Shown: positions 53,535 to 62,459 of the stretch, in pieces
Layout of the letters: each line of letters opens with the position of its first letter
Numbering within the stretch: position 1 is the first letter of the stretch
NCBI GenBank assembly: GCA_016218825.1
Contig: JACRCV010000064.1
Coordinates: 1 to 64,000, forward strand
Origin: Deltaproteobacteria bacterium
Lineage (GTDB): Bacteria > Myxococcota > XYA12-FULL-58-9
Direction of reading: 5' to 3'
DNA: 64,000 nt
Notes under the pieces: generated by a model
The model's database searches: none
What the model was told of the DNA's origin: nothing
Seen by the model: the letters and a program-made list of their open reading frames with translations, nothing else
Translations under genes and position numbers: made by a program

Positions 53535-56117
53535 ATGGAGCTGCAACGAGCTCGCGCGCTTCGCGGCCCGAACATCTGGACTCGCAAGACGGCGCTCGAA
53601 GTCACGCTCGCGGTGCACGACGCCGAGCTCCCGGCGGCGCAGTTTGCGGTCTTCGAGGAGCGGCTGTGCGCGATCTTCCCGGCGCTGGCGCCGTTCCACA
53701 TGGGCGCCTACGAAGGCGCCGGGACCTTGGCGCGCGCCGTCGAGCGCGCGGCGTTGGCGTTGCAGATGGAGGCGGGCTGCGCGGTGTCGTTCAGCCGCAC
53801 CGCGCTCGGCGGTGAGCCGGGGACCTTCAAGGTCGTGGTCGAGTACGGCGAGGAGGAGGTCGGTCGCCAGGCGCTCGACGCCGCCTTCGCGCTCGTGGCC
53901 GCGGCCCTCGGCGGCCTGCCCTTCGACATGTTGGCGGCCCGGACCCGGCTGCGGATGTTGGACGAGCAGATCCGCCTCGGCCCGAGCACCGGCTCGATCG
54001 TGAACGCCGCCAAAGAGGCGGGGATCCCGACCCGGCGCCTGAACGACGGCAGCCTGGTGCAGCTCGGTTGGGGCGCGCGCCAGCGGCGCATCCTCGCCGC
54101 CGAGACCGACGGCACCTCGGCGATCGCCGAGTCGATCGCCCAAGACAAGGAGCTGACGAAGAGCCTGATGCGCTCGGTCGGGGTGCCGGTGCCGAAGGGC
54201 CGCGCGGTCACCGACGCCGAGGACGCCTGGGCGGCGGCCGAAGACATCGGCGTGCCGGTGGTCGTGAAGCCGCGCTACGGCAACCAGGGGCGCGGCGTCG
54301 CGGTCAACCTCCACACCCGCGAGCAGGTGATGAACGCCTTCGCCGCGGCGAAGGAGGAGGGCTCGTCGATCATCGTCGAGCGCTTCGCCCCCGGCGGTGA
54401 CCACCGGCTGTTGGTGATCGGCGGCCGGCTGGTGGCCGCGGCGCGCCGCGAGGCCCCGAAGGTCGTCGGCGACGGCGACCGCACCATCGAGGCGCTGGTG
54501 GCGCGCGAGAACGCCAACCCCGAGCGTGGTGAAGATCACGCGACCTCGTTGTCCAAGATCCGTCTGGACGCGATCGCCTTGGCGGTGCTCAAGGAGCAGG
54601 GCCTCACCCCGGCGAGCGTGCCGGCGAAGGGCGCGGTGGTGGCGCTGCGCCGCAACGCCAACCTCAGCACCGGCGGCTCGGCCACCGACGTGACCTCCGA
54701 GGTGCACCCCGAGGTCGCGGAGCGCGCCATCGACGCGGCCCGGGTGGTCGGTCTCGACATCTGCGGCGTCGACGTGGTCTGCAGCGACATCTCCCGGCCG
54801 CTCGAGGAGCAGCGCGGCTGCCTGGTCGAGGTCAACGCCGCCCCCGGGCTGCGGATGCACCTCGAGCCCTCCCGCGGCCGCGGCCGACCGGTGGGCGAGG
54901 CCATCGTCCGCGCGATGTTCCCGGCGCTCGACAACGGCCGAGTGCCGCTCGTCGCGGTGGGCGGCACGAACGGCAAGACCACGACCGTCCGCCTGGTGGC
55001 GCACCTGCTGCGCACCCACGGGCACACGGTCGGCATGAGCTGCACCGACGGCCTCTATGTCGACGACCGCCGCATCGACACCGGCGACTGCAGTGGTCCG
55101 AAGAGCGCTCGCGCCTTGCTGGTCAATCCGCAGGTCGAGGCCGCGGTGCTCGAGACCGCGCGCGGCGGCATCTTGCGCGAGGGGTTGGGCTTCGATCGCT
55201 GCGACGTCGCGATCATCACCAACGTCGGCAGCGGCGATCACCTGGGGATGAACGGCATCAGCACCGCCGAGCAGCTCGCCGCGGTCAAGCGGGTGATCGT
55301 CGAGAACGTCGCCGCCACCGGCTACGGGGTGTTGAACGCCGCCGATCCGCTGACCGCGGACATGGCCGACCGCTGCCCGGGCTCGGTGATCTTCTTCGCC
55401 CGTGACAAGGAACAGCCGGTCCTCGCGGCGCACCGCGCTCGGGGCGGCCGGGTGGTCTTCGTCGACGGCGACAGCCTGGTCGCGGCGGCCGGCAGCCGCG
55501 AACAGCGGGTGGTGAAGACCGCCGCGGTGCCGCTCACCTGCGGCGGCCGCATTCCGTTCCAGGTCGAGAACGCGATGGCGGCGCTCGCCGCGGGCTGGGG
55601 TCTGGGGCTGTCGTGGGAGACGATCGGGCGCGGCTTGATGACCTTCGTCAACGACCTGCACCGCGTGCCGGGGCGCTTCAACGTCATCGACTACGGCGGC
55701 GCCACCGTGGTGGTCGACTACGGCCACAACCCCGACGCGATCCAGGCGCTGGTCCAGGCGATCGAGCATCTGCCGGCGAAGCGGCGCGTGGTCATGATCT
55801 CCGCGGCCGGCGACCGGCGCGACGTCGACATCTCGAAGCAGACCGAGATCCTCGGGACCGCCTTCGACGAGGTGGTGCTCTACGAGGACAAGTGCAACCG
55901 CGGTCGGGAAGACGGCGCGGTGCTCGGGCTGTTGCGCCGTGGCCTCGAGGGCGCGCGGCGGACCACGAAGATCACCGAGCTGCGCGGTGAGTTCCTGGCG
56001 ATCGAGACCTGCTTGAGCAAGGTCCGGCCCGGTGACCTGGCGCTGCTGCTCATCGACCAGATCGATCTGTCGGTGGCGATGATCGATCGGATCGTGTCCC
56101 GGGGCGAAGCGGCCTGA
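53535..56117 (+). CDS. cphA: Cyanophycin synthetase, second paralogue (canonical motifs)
   Basis: An 860-residue protein, start ATG 53535, three bases after the stop of the first copy, whose last codons contain the AAGGAG that serves this ATG. The same three domains occur: N domain, ATP-grasp (SAIAESIAQDKELTKSLMRS near 195) and Mur-ligase domain with GGTNGKTTTVRLVAHLLR (near 478), followed by the regular DYGHNPDAIQALVQAIEH (near 728) and ISAAGDRRD. All motifs for both ligation steps are in place, so this copy can probably make multi-L-arginyl-poly-L-aspartate alone. Cyanophycinase (cphB) is not in the window. Confidence 0.93.
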   Translation: MELQRARALRGPNIWTRKTALEVTLAVHDAELPAAQFAVFEERLCAIFPALAPFHMGAYEGAGTLARAVERAALALQMEAGCAVSFSRTALGGEPGTFKVVVEYGEEEVGRQALDAAFALVAAALGGLPFDMLAARTRLRMLDEQIRLGPSTGSIVNAAKEAGIPTRRLNDGSLVQLGWGARQRRILAAETDGTSAIAESIAQDKELTKSLMRSVGVPVPKGRAVTDAEDAWAAAEDIGVPVVVKPRYGNQGRGVAVNLHTREQVMNAFAAAKEEGSSIIVERFAPGGDHRLLVIGGRLVAAARREAPKVVGDGDRTIEALVARENANPERGEDHATSLSKIRLDAIALAVLKEQGLTPASVPAKGAVVALRRNANLSTGGSATDVTSEVHPEVAERAIDAARVVGLDICGVDVVCSDISRPLEEQRGCLVEVNAAPGLRMHLEPSRGRGRPVGEAIVRAMFPALDNGRVPLVAVGGTNGKTTTVRLVAHLLRTHGHTVGMSCTDGLYVDDRRIDTGDCSGPKSARALLVNPQVEAAVLETARGGILREGLGFDRCDVAIITNVGSGDHLGMNGISTAEQLAAVKRVIVENVAATGYGVLNAADPLTADMADRCPGSVIFFARDKEQPVLAAHRARGGRVVFVDGDSLVAAAGSREQRVVKTAAVPLTCGGRIPFQVENAMAALAAGWGLGLSWETIGRGLMTFVNDLHRVPGRFNVIDYGGATVVVDYGHNPDAIQALVQAIEHLPAKRRVVMISAAGDRRDVDISKQTEILGTAFDEVVLYEDKCNRGREDGAVLGLLRRGLEGARRTTKITELRGEFLAIETCLSKVRPGDLALLLIDQIDLSVAMIDRIVSRGEAA

Positions 56118-56299
56118 GCGAGGCCGCGATCCCCACATGCGAACCGCGCGCCACCGTCGGCTTCGCGGCCCCCCGCGGTACTGCTCGCGCGGCCGCGATC
56201 GGGCTGGCCGCACTGCGCTGCTCGGGGGGCACCCCTCGCCTCCGTGGGCGCCTTCGAGTCGGCCGTGCATCGATTGGTCACCGGGCCGTACACGGCGAG

Positions 56300-57880
56300 T
56301 CAGCCGCCGAGTATGACGGCGAGCGGCTCGCCGTCCATCATGATGGCGCCGGCGCTCGGCGTCACGGTGCGCGGCGCGCCGCTCGTGCTGGTGACGAGGC
56401 TCGTCACCGAGGTCACCTCGGCTTCGATGAGGCCGAGGTCAGACAGGGCGAGGCTGCGCTGCTCGGTGAACGCCGCGCCGTCGGCGAAGGTATCCCACCA
56501 GACGATGACCACGTCGGCGGCTGCCGCGCGCGTGAACCGATAGGCGCGTAGGTGGAGGGCGCTCGTCGTCGGCAAGACGCGTCTGGCGGTGCTCGCGCCA
56601 GCGAGCATTGCCGAGAGGGACGCGAACGAGAAGTAGGTGAGCTTGCGGGCGTTCGCGCCGCGATCGTGCTCGCCGCCGCAGACGTCGGTGCCGTCAAAGA
56701 TGAGGCCGACGAGATCGAAGTAAGGGTTGAAGCCGCCGCTGTGCTCGCACAAGCGGAACCAGTAGAGCTCTGCGGCGCCGCTCGCGATGGCGACGGTGTA
56801 GCGTTTGACGAGGTCGGCCGCCTCCTGGACTTCGCTCTGATACGGCGGGCAGGTCGGGCCGCTGCCGCCCCCGGAGCTCGTGCCGACCTCGGTGAAGATG
56901 ACACGCACATCGGCGTACTGCGGGTAGGGCGCGAGCAGCGAGCGGAAGGACGAGACGCCGCCCTCGACGAGCTCGTAGTCGCCGCTCGCGTCACCGTAGA
57001 CGTGCACGTCTACGTAGTCGAAGAAGCGCCGGTCCGGGGCTGAGGCCGCGAGCGCGGCGAGCGCGTTCGTGTAGTACTGCTGCCACGTCAAGCCGCCTTG
57101 GCCGGTGCCTTGGTCCGCGCCGAAAGTGCCGCCGAGGGCGAGCTTGGCGGTCGGGTCCGCGGCGAGGACGGCGTCGGCCGTGACGAGCACTTGCTTCGCG
57201 AACTCCGTCGGCAGGAACACCGAGGGGCCGCCGCCGGCGTTCGGCTCGTTGCCGATCTGCCAGACCGCGATCTTCGGGCTGCCGGCGAGGTCGCCCGTGC
57301 CATCGCCGTCGTAACGCTCGACCATGCTCTGGACGAACTGCACGTAAGCGGCGCGCGTCGCGGTGCCCTCGCCGGGGAACAAGCCGCCGGGCAGCGCGTT
57401 GAGCGCGATGATCATGGTGATCGGCTTGCCGTGGCTCGCCGTGTCGCGCACCGCGCCGTCGACCCGGGCGAGCCCGATGGCATCGGCGACGCCGTCCTTA
57501 TCGGTGTCGACGGCGTCCCAGTAGACCGCGTCGGGGCCGGCGAGCCGGATGTGCTGGACGCCGAGCGTTGCGAGGTGGGTCGCAACGACGTTCGTGTCGA
57601 GCAGGCAGGTGCGGTAGTCGCTCAGGCCGAACGGCGTCGGCGCGACGATGACGGGCGAGTGGGCGTCGCCGTCGGCGCCGGTCGCGTCGGTGTCGCGCAC
57701 GTCGGGATCTCCGGCGCGTCCGCCATTGCCTGCCGGCGAGCTGCAGGCGGTCAGTCCGCCGCACGCGAGCGCAACGATCACGAGCCCCCATGTGTGTCGC
57801 CTCGCGCCATCCCCGCGGCCGGCGTTCGTGCCGGTGCCTTGATTCACCCTGCGAGCGGATTCATCTGAATAGCGACACAT
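56300..57880 (-). CDS. Clan GH-A-like glycoside hydrolase lipoprotein
   Basis: A 526-residue protein. Start is uncertain: ATG 57880 or GTG 57847. Either gives a lipoprotein signal, WGLVIVALACGGLTAC, with lipidated C46 from the ATG. A Gly/Asp-rich linker follows, then a TIM-barrel-like region from about 80 with the pair expected of clan A: acid/base Glu in VWQIGNEPNAGGG and nucleophile Glu in VIFTEVGTSSGG, each at the end of a predicted strand. Barrel strands can be followed (IRLAGPDAVYWDAV, PITMIIALNALPGG, DYVDVHVYGD). It ends with a small beta-sandwich. Endo-acting on an external polysaccharide is likely; the substrate is unknown. Confidence 0.65.
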   Translation of the reverse strand: MCRYSDESARRVNQGTGTNAGRGDGARRHTWGLVIVALACGGLTACSSPAGNGGRAGDPDVRDTDATGADGDAHSPVIVAPTPFGLSDYRTCLLDTNVVATHLATLGVQHIRLAGPDAVYWDAVDTDKDGVADAIGLARVDGAVRDTASHGKPITMIIALNALPGGLFPGEGTATRAAYVQFVQSMVERYDGDGTGDLAGSPKIAVWQIGNEPNAGGGPSVFLPTEFAKQVLVTADAVLAADPTAKLALGGTFGADQGTGQGGLTWQQYYTNALAALAASAPDRRFFDYVDVHVYGDASGDYELVEGGVSSFRSLLAPYPQYADVRVIFTEVGTSSGGGSGPTCPPYQSEVQEAADLVKRYTVAIASGAAELYWFRLCEHSGGFNPYFDLVGLIFDGTDVCGGEHDRGANARKLTYFSFASLSAMLAGASTARRVLPTTSALHLRAYRFTRAAAADVVIVWWDTFADGAAFTEQRSLALSDLGLIEAEVTSVTSLVTSTSGAPRTVTPSAGAIMMDGEPLAVILGG

Positions 57881-58020
57881 GGGCAAGTTGAACGTGCCCC
57901 CGACGGTACGCCGACGCATGAACCAGGGCAAGCGTGACGATGAGCGGCGCCAATAGCCATCCTTCCACAGCATCGTCGCCGACGGCGCCCGGGGCTAGCC
58001 GTCGAGCACCGGACACCCCC

Positions 58021-58131
58021 TCACCCACCCGACGGCGGCACGCACGCCTTCTGCGTCCCCGCGTCGACCCGGGTGATGCTCAAGCTGCAGTTCGCCTCGT
58101 TCTCGGCGGTGCAGCCGGATAGGCCGCAATA
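58021..58131 (-). pseudogene. Possible 3' remnant of a secreted Cys-rich protein gene
   Basis: In the otherwise empty 376 bases between the glycosidase and the HTH gene (57881-58256), one minus-strand frame reads convincingly as a protein end: YCGLSGCTAENEANCSLSIT, then RVDAGTQKACVPPSGG and stop at 58021-58023. It has four cysteines and normal codon bias, but the frame degrades within a few codons upstream and no start or signal peptide can be found. It may be the leftover of a gene whose body was lost. The flanking parts of this gap (57881-58020 and 58140-58256) show nothing I can support. Confidence 0.3.
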
Positions 58132-58256
58132 GCCCCCTTGAAGCCGGTGAGACAGCCTCCCTCGCCTCGATCGCCCTGGCACCTCTTCCTGGGCACCTCT
58201 TCCCGGGTGGCGACAGCCGTTGAGGCTTGGCGTCCGTTGGCCTACTCTGCCTCCCG

Positions 58257-58511
58257 ATGCCGCCTTTTCCGCACACGCTGAAGGAGCGGGTCACCGGCGT
58301 GCTGACGCTGCATGAGCTGGCCGCGTATCTCAGAGTCGCGGACAAGACCATCTACGGTCTCGCACAGCGAGGCCTCATGCCCGAGTTCAAGGTCGGCGGC
58401 CAGTGGCGATTCCGGCGTTCGGACGTCGAGGCGTGGGTCGAGGCGCAGACGACCCGCACGCCGCGAACAAGCCGAGCGCGCACGTCTACGAGGAGAAGGG
58501 GGGAGCCGTGA
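58257..58511 (+). CDS. Excisionase/MerR-like helix-turn-helix protein
   Basis: An 84-residue protein from ATG 58257. Residues 8-60 form a winged HTH_17 domain: VTGVLTLHELAAYLRVADKT, IYGLAQRGLMPEFKVGGQWR, FRRSDVEAWVEAQ. This is the fold of phage excisionases and of many stand-alone regulators. The tail is Arg/Thr-rich and basic. No recombinase gene or attachment site adjoins, so a DNA-binding regulator is more likely than a true excisionase. Its stop overlaps the GTG of the hybrid histidine kinase (GTGA), so the two are made together. Confidence 0.8.
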   Translation: MPPFPHTLKERVTGVLTLHELAAYLRVADKTIYGLAQRGLMPEFKVGGQWRFRRSDVEAWVEAQTTRTPRTSRARTSTRRRGEP

Positions 58512-61500
58512 GCCAACCTGACGGCGCGACAATGGAGCACCGAGCCCGTGACGTCCTCGACAACCTGCTCGAGGGCTGCCAGGTGATCGGCCCAGACTAC
58601 ACCTATCGGTATGTCAACGAGGCTGTGGCCAAGCACGGGCGGACGACGAGGGAGCGACTTCTTGGCCGCACGATGATGGAGGCGTACCCGGGGATCGAGA
58701 ACACGGAGATGTTCGACCTCCTGCGTCGGTGCCTGCAGGACCGCTCGGCGCGGCACATGGAGAACGAGTTCACGTTTCCCGACGGCTCCAAGAGCTGGTT
58801 CGAGCTCAGGTTTGAGCCTGTGCCCGAGGGAGTGGCCATCCTCTCGATCGACATCACCGAGCGGAGGCGCGCCCAGGAGACGCAGCGCCGTCTCACCCGC
58901 GCCCTCACGGTGCTCAGTGACTGCAACCAGACCCTGGTGCGCGCAGAGGACGAACAGCAGTTCATGCGCGACGTCTGTCGCATTGCCGTCGAGCGAGGTG
59001 GGTATCGCTTGGCTTGGATCGGCATGAAGGACTCGGACGCCGGGCACAGCGTCCAGCCGGTAGCACGCGCCGGCCATGACGAAGGCTACGTGGACCGGGT
59101 GGGGGCGACCTGGGACGATTCGGAACGCGGGCAGGGACCAACTGGCCGGGCCATCCGGTCCGGCCGTCCCGTGGTCGCCCGCATCATTCATTCCGACGCA
59201 GACTTCGCGCCGTGGAGGAAGGACGCCATCGAGCGCGGCTTCGCATCGTCCATCGCCTTGCCGATCATGGGCGGGGACGAGTGCGTCGGCGCGCTCATGA
59301 TGTACACAGCGGAGCCGGACGCCTTCGACGACCAGGAACGGAAGCTCCTCGAGGAGATGGCGTTGGACCTCGGCTATGGACTCACGACCCTGCGCACTCG
59401 ATCTGCGCGCCTGCGGGCAGAGGCACGAGTCACGCACCTGAACGCCGTTCTGTGCGGCATCCGCAACGTCAATCAGCTCATCACGCGCGAGCAGGATCCA
59501 CAGGCGCTCATCACCAAGACCTGCGAGTTGCTGGTGGAATCCCGGGGCTTCCACACAGCCTGGCTTGTCCTGCGTGACGGCGACCGCACGGTGGCCTCTG
59601 CCGATGCCGGCGTGGAGTCCAAGCTGCGAGCGATCCGCAGGATGGTTTCGGCCGGTGAGTTGCCTATGTGCGTGAGCCGCGCTCTGGAGCAGGCCGACGT
59701 AGTCGTGCGTCAGAACCCAGCAGCAACGTGTGAGAGCTGCCCTGTCACCACGACCTACTCGGGGGAGCGGGACGTGGCGACGGTCCGGCTCGAGAGCGAG
59801 GGAAGGACGTTCGGGGCGTTGCTCGTCTCCTTGCCCCCGAGCATGGCCGCGGACCCAGAGGAGCTCGATCTGCTGCGTGAGGTCGCGGGTGACGTGGCGT
59901 TCGCGCTAAGAGCGATCGAGGTCCGATCGGAACAACAGAAGGCCGAGCAGGCCGCGCGAGAGAGCGAGCACAGATATCGAGCCCTGTTCGAGAACGCGAA
60001 CATGGGTATCGCACACTGCCGGATGGTCTACGAAGGTGATCGACCGGTCGACTTCGTCTACCTGGAGGTCAACGCGGCGCTCGAGCGGCTGACTGGCCTG
60101 AAGAACACCGCGGGGAGAAGGGTTTCGGAGGTTGTGCCGGGCATCCACGAGTCGGACCCGGCGATGTTGCAGAGATACGACAGAGTTGTTCGCACCGGGA
60201 GGCCGGAACGGTTCGAGGTGTACCGCAAGGCCCTTGGGCAGTGGCTCGACATTTCCGTCTACAGTCCAACGCCCGAGCACTTTGTCGCGGTGTTCGACAA
60301 CATCACGAGCCGAAAGCAGACCGAGGGGAACCTGGTCAAGTTCACCGAACGCCTGGAACGTATGACAGGTGTCGTTCAGTCTCTCTCGCAGGCTCAAACA
60401 AGCGAGGCGGTCGCGGAGATCGTCCGGCACGCTGCGCGTGAGCTGGTCGGCTCCGACGGCGCGACCTTCGTCCTGCGAGACGGTGATCTATGCCACTACG
60501 TCGATGAAGACGCCATCGCTCCCCTATGGAAGGGCAAGCGGTTCCCTCTGACGGCCTGCATCAGCGGCTGGGCCATGCGCAACCAGAAGCCGGCCGTGGT
60601 CGAAGACATCTACGCCGACGATCGGATTCCACACGACGCCTACCGCTCCACCTTCGTGAAGAGCCTGGTGATGGTGCCCATCCGTCGCCAGAGCCCGATC
60701 GGCGCCATCGGTTCCTACTGGGCCGACCAGCGCCTCGCCAGCCCTGAGGACGTACGCATCCTCCAGGCCCTCGCCGACTCCACCTCGGTCGCGATGGAGA
60801 ACGTCCGCGTCTTGAGAGAGCTGGAGGAGGGCAAGGCCAGGACACGCGCGATCTACGACCACCTGCCGAACGCGGCGTTCGTCTGGCGGCGCAGTGACGA
60901 CGGATTCGTGCTGGTGGACTTCAACGAGGCGGCCAACGCTATGTCCAACGGTCAGCTTGCCGGTTTGATCGGCAAGTCGCCTGCCGAGATTTGTGGTGGT
61001 TTCCCACACGCCGAGGAGGACCTCGCGCGCTGCTTCGAGCAGCGCACCGTGATCCGGCGCGAGGTCGACCGCAACAACCCTGGCGCGAGAGAGCCCAGGC
61101 TCCTCGTGTTGACGTACGGGTTCATCCCATCGGACATGGTGATTCTCCATGCAGAGGACGTGACCGAGCAGCGCCAGACGGAGGAGCAGCTCAAGCTGGC
61201 GCAGCGCCTCGAGGCGGTAGGGCGGCTCGCGGGCGGAGTGGCGCACGACTTCAACAACCTGCTCTCGGTGATCATCAGCTACGCGGGGTTCGCCGCGAGT
61301 GAGCTCCGGGAGTCCGACCCGATACGTGCGGACATCGTCGAGATCGAGAGCGCGGGTAAGCGCGCCGCCTCCCTGACGCGGCAACTCCTTGCTTTCAGCC
61401 GCAAGCAGCTCCTCGAGCCGGAGGTGCTCAGTCTCAACAAGGTGGTCGGGGGCATCGAGAGCATGCTCCGCCGACTCCTCGGGGAGGACATCGACATCGA

Positions 61501-62326
61501 GGTGCATCTCGCGGAGGATCTCGGCAGCATCATGGCGGACCCGGGGCAGATCGAGCAGGTGATCATGAACCTCGCCGTCAACGCCCGCGACGCGATGCCT
61601 CGGGGTGGGAAGCTCACGGTCGAGACGGCGAACGTGGTGCTCGATGAGGAGTACGCGAATCAGCACATCGCGGTGAAGCCCGGGCGATATGTGATGCTCT
61701 CGGTGACAGACACCGGCACGGGCATGGACCCCGCCGTCAAGGAGCACCTCTTCGAGCCGTTCTTCACCACCAAGGAGAAAGGTAAGGGGACCGGCCTCGG
61801 GCTCTCGACGGTCTATGGCATCGTCAAGCAGAGCGGCGGCAACGTCTGGGTGTACAGCGAGGTGGGACAGGGAACGACCTTCAAGGTGTACCTTCCGCGC
61901 GTGGACGCTCCCGCTGTCGAGACCACGCGACGCTCCATGCCGGCCATCGCAAGAGGGAGCGAGACGGTGTTGGTGGTCGAGGATGAGGACGCGGTGCGCA
62001 GGCTCGCCGAGCGTATCCTGCGGAGCGCAGGCTACAAGGTGCTGGCGGCAGCAAGCGGTGGCGATGCTCTGCTGCTCTGGGAGAAGCATCGCGGTGAAAT
62101 CGATCTCCTGCTCACCGACGTTGTCATGCCGCAGATGAGCGGCAGGGAACTGGCGGAGCGGTTGGGCAAGCCCTGTCCGACGCTCAAGGTGCTCTACATG
62201 TCCGGCTATACGGACAACGCGATCGTCCATCACGGCGTGCTCGACCCGGGCACGCGATTCATAGGCAAGCCGTTCTCGACGACTGAGCTGACCCGCAAGG
62301 TGCGCGAGGCACTCGACGAGCGGTAG
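58508..62326 (+). CDS. Hybrid sensor histidine kinase with PAS and GAF domains
   Basis: A 1,272-residue soluble kinase; GTG 58508 follows GGGGGAG. Order by eye: PAS 1-120, GAF 135-295, GAF 305-475, PAS 485-605, GAF 610-775, PAS 778-890, HisKA with phospho-acceptor H913 (RLAGGVAHDFNNLLSVIISY), HATPase 1008-1130 (GKGTGLGLSTVYGIVKQSGG) and a C-terminal receiver 1155-1270 with D1204 (LLLTDVVMPQMSGRELAERL). No transmembrane helix, so it reads a cytoplasmic signal, perhaps ligands of the GAF domains. It may pass phosphate through its own receiver. The HTH protein just upstream is its natural partner or output. Confidence 0.93.
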   Translation: MSQPDGATMEHRARDVLDNLLEGCQVIGPDYTYRYVNEAVAKHGRTTRERLLGRTMMEAYPGIENTEMFDLLRRCLQDRSARHMENEFTFPDGSKSWFELRFEPVPEGVAILSIDITERRRAQETQRRLTRALTVLSDCNQTLVRAEDEQQFMRDVCRIAVERGGYRLAWIGMKDSDAGHSVQPVARAGHDEGYVDRVGATWDDSERGQGPTGRAIRSGRPVVARIIHSDADFAPWRKDAIERGFASSIALPIMGGDECVGALMMYTAEPDAFDDQERKLLEEMALDLGYGLTTLRTRSARLRAEARVTHLNAVLCGIRNVNQLITREQDPQALITKTCELLVESRGFHTAWLVLRDGDRTVASADAGVESKLRAIRRMVSAGELPMCVSRALEQADVVVRQNPAATCESCPVTTTYSGERDVATVRLESEGRTFGALLVSLPPSMAADPEELDLLREVAGDVAFALRAIEVRSEQQKAEQAARESEHRYRALFENANMGIAHCRMVYEGDRPVDFVYLEVNAALERLTGLKNTAGRRVSEVVPGIHESDPAMLQRYDRVVRTGRPERFEVYRKALGQWLDISVYSPTPEHFVAVFDNITSRKQTEGNLVKFTERLERMTGVVQSLSQAQTSEAVAEIVRHAARELVGSDGATFVLRDGDLCHYVDEDAIAPLWKGKRFPLTACISGWAMRNQKPAVVEDIYADDRIPHDAYRSTFVKSLVMVPIRRQSPIGAIGSYWADQRLASPEDVRILQALADSTSVAMENVRVLRELEEGKARTRAIYDHLPNAAFVWRRSDDGFVLVDFNEAANAMSNGQLAGLIGKSPAEICGGFPHAEEDLARCFEQRTVIRREVDRNNPGAREPRLLVLTYGFIPSDMVILHAEDVTEQRQTEEQLKLAQRLEAVGRLAGGVAHDFNNLLSVIISYAGFAASELRESDPIRADIVEIESAGKRAASLTRQLLAFSRKQLLEPEVLSLNKVVGGIESMLRRLLGEDIDIEVHLAEDLGSIMADPGQIEQVIMNLAVNARDAMPRGGKLTVETANVVLDEEYANQHIAVKPGRYVMLSVTDTGTGMDPAVKEHLFEPFFTTKEKGKGTGLGLSTVYGIVKQSGGNVWVYSEVGQGTTFKVYLPRVDAPAVETTRRSMPAIARGSETVLVVEDEDAVRRLAERILRSAGYKVLAAASGGDALLLWEKHRGEIDLLLTDVVMPQMSGRELAERLGKPCPTLKVLYMSGYTDNAIVHHGVLDPGTRFIGKPFSTTELTRKVREALDER

Positions 62327-62376
62327 GGCGGAGGACTGGCGATGAACACTGCGCGGCCGGGCGTCGCTCACGTCGA

Positions 62377-62420
62377 TTCGCGCCGCCTCTGGTTATGCCG
62401 AGCTCGGCATAAGGCGCGAA
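62377..62420. repeat. Long inverted repeat (nested palindrome)
   Basis: A perfect 20-bp palindrome, TTATGCCGAG followed by CTCGGCATAA, fills 62393-62412. It is nested in a second stem: TTCGCGCC at 62377-62384 pairs with GGCGCGAA at 62413-62420, leaving 8 unpaired bases on the left only. The site lies between the hybrid kinase stop and the next gene's start (62460). Candidates are a dimeric repressor operator, a recombination site, or a bidirectional terminator. No U-tract follows. Confidence 0.55.
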
Positions 62421-62459
62421 ATCCGGAGTCTGATGGACTACCAAGACAAGGAGAACCTC

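Noticed and set aside
53037-56270. Long antisense open frame over the second cphA
   Set aside because: It mirrors an unmistakable cyanophycin synthetase; its composition is Arg/His-biased and without motifs.
58257-58511. A true phage or integrative-element excisionase
   Set aside because: No integrase, attachment repeats or phage genes are present; the overlap with a kinase gene favours a regulator.
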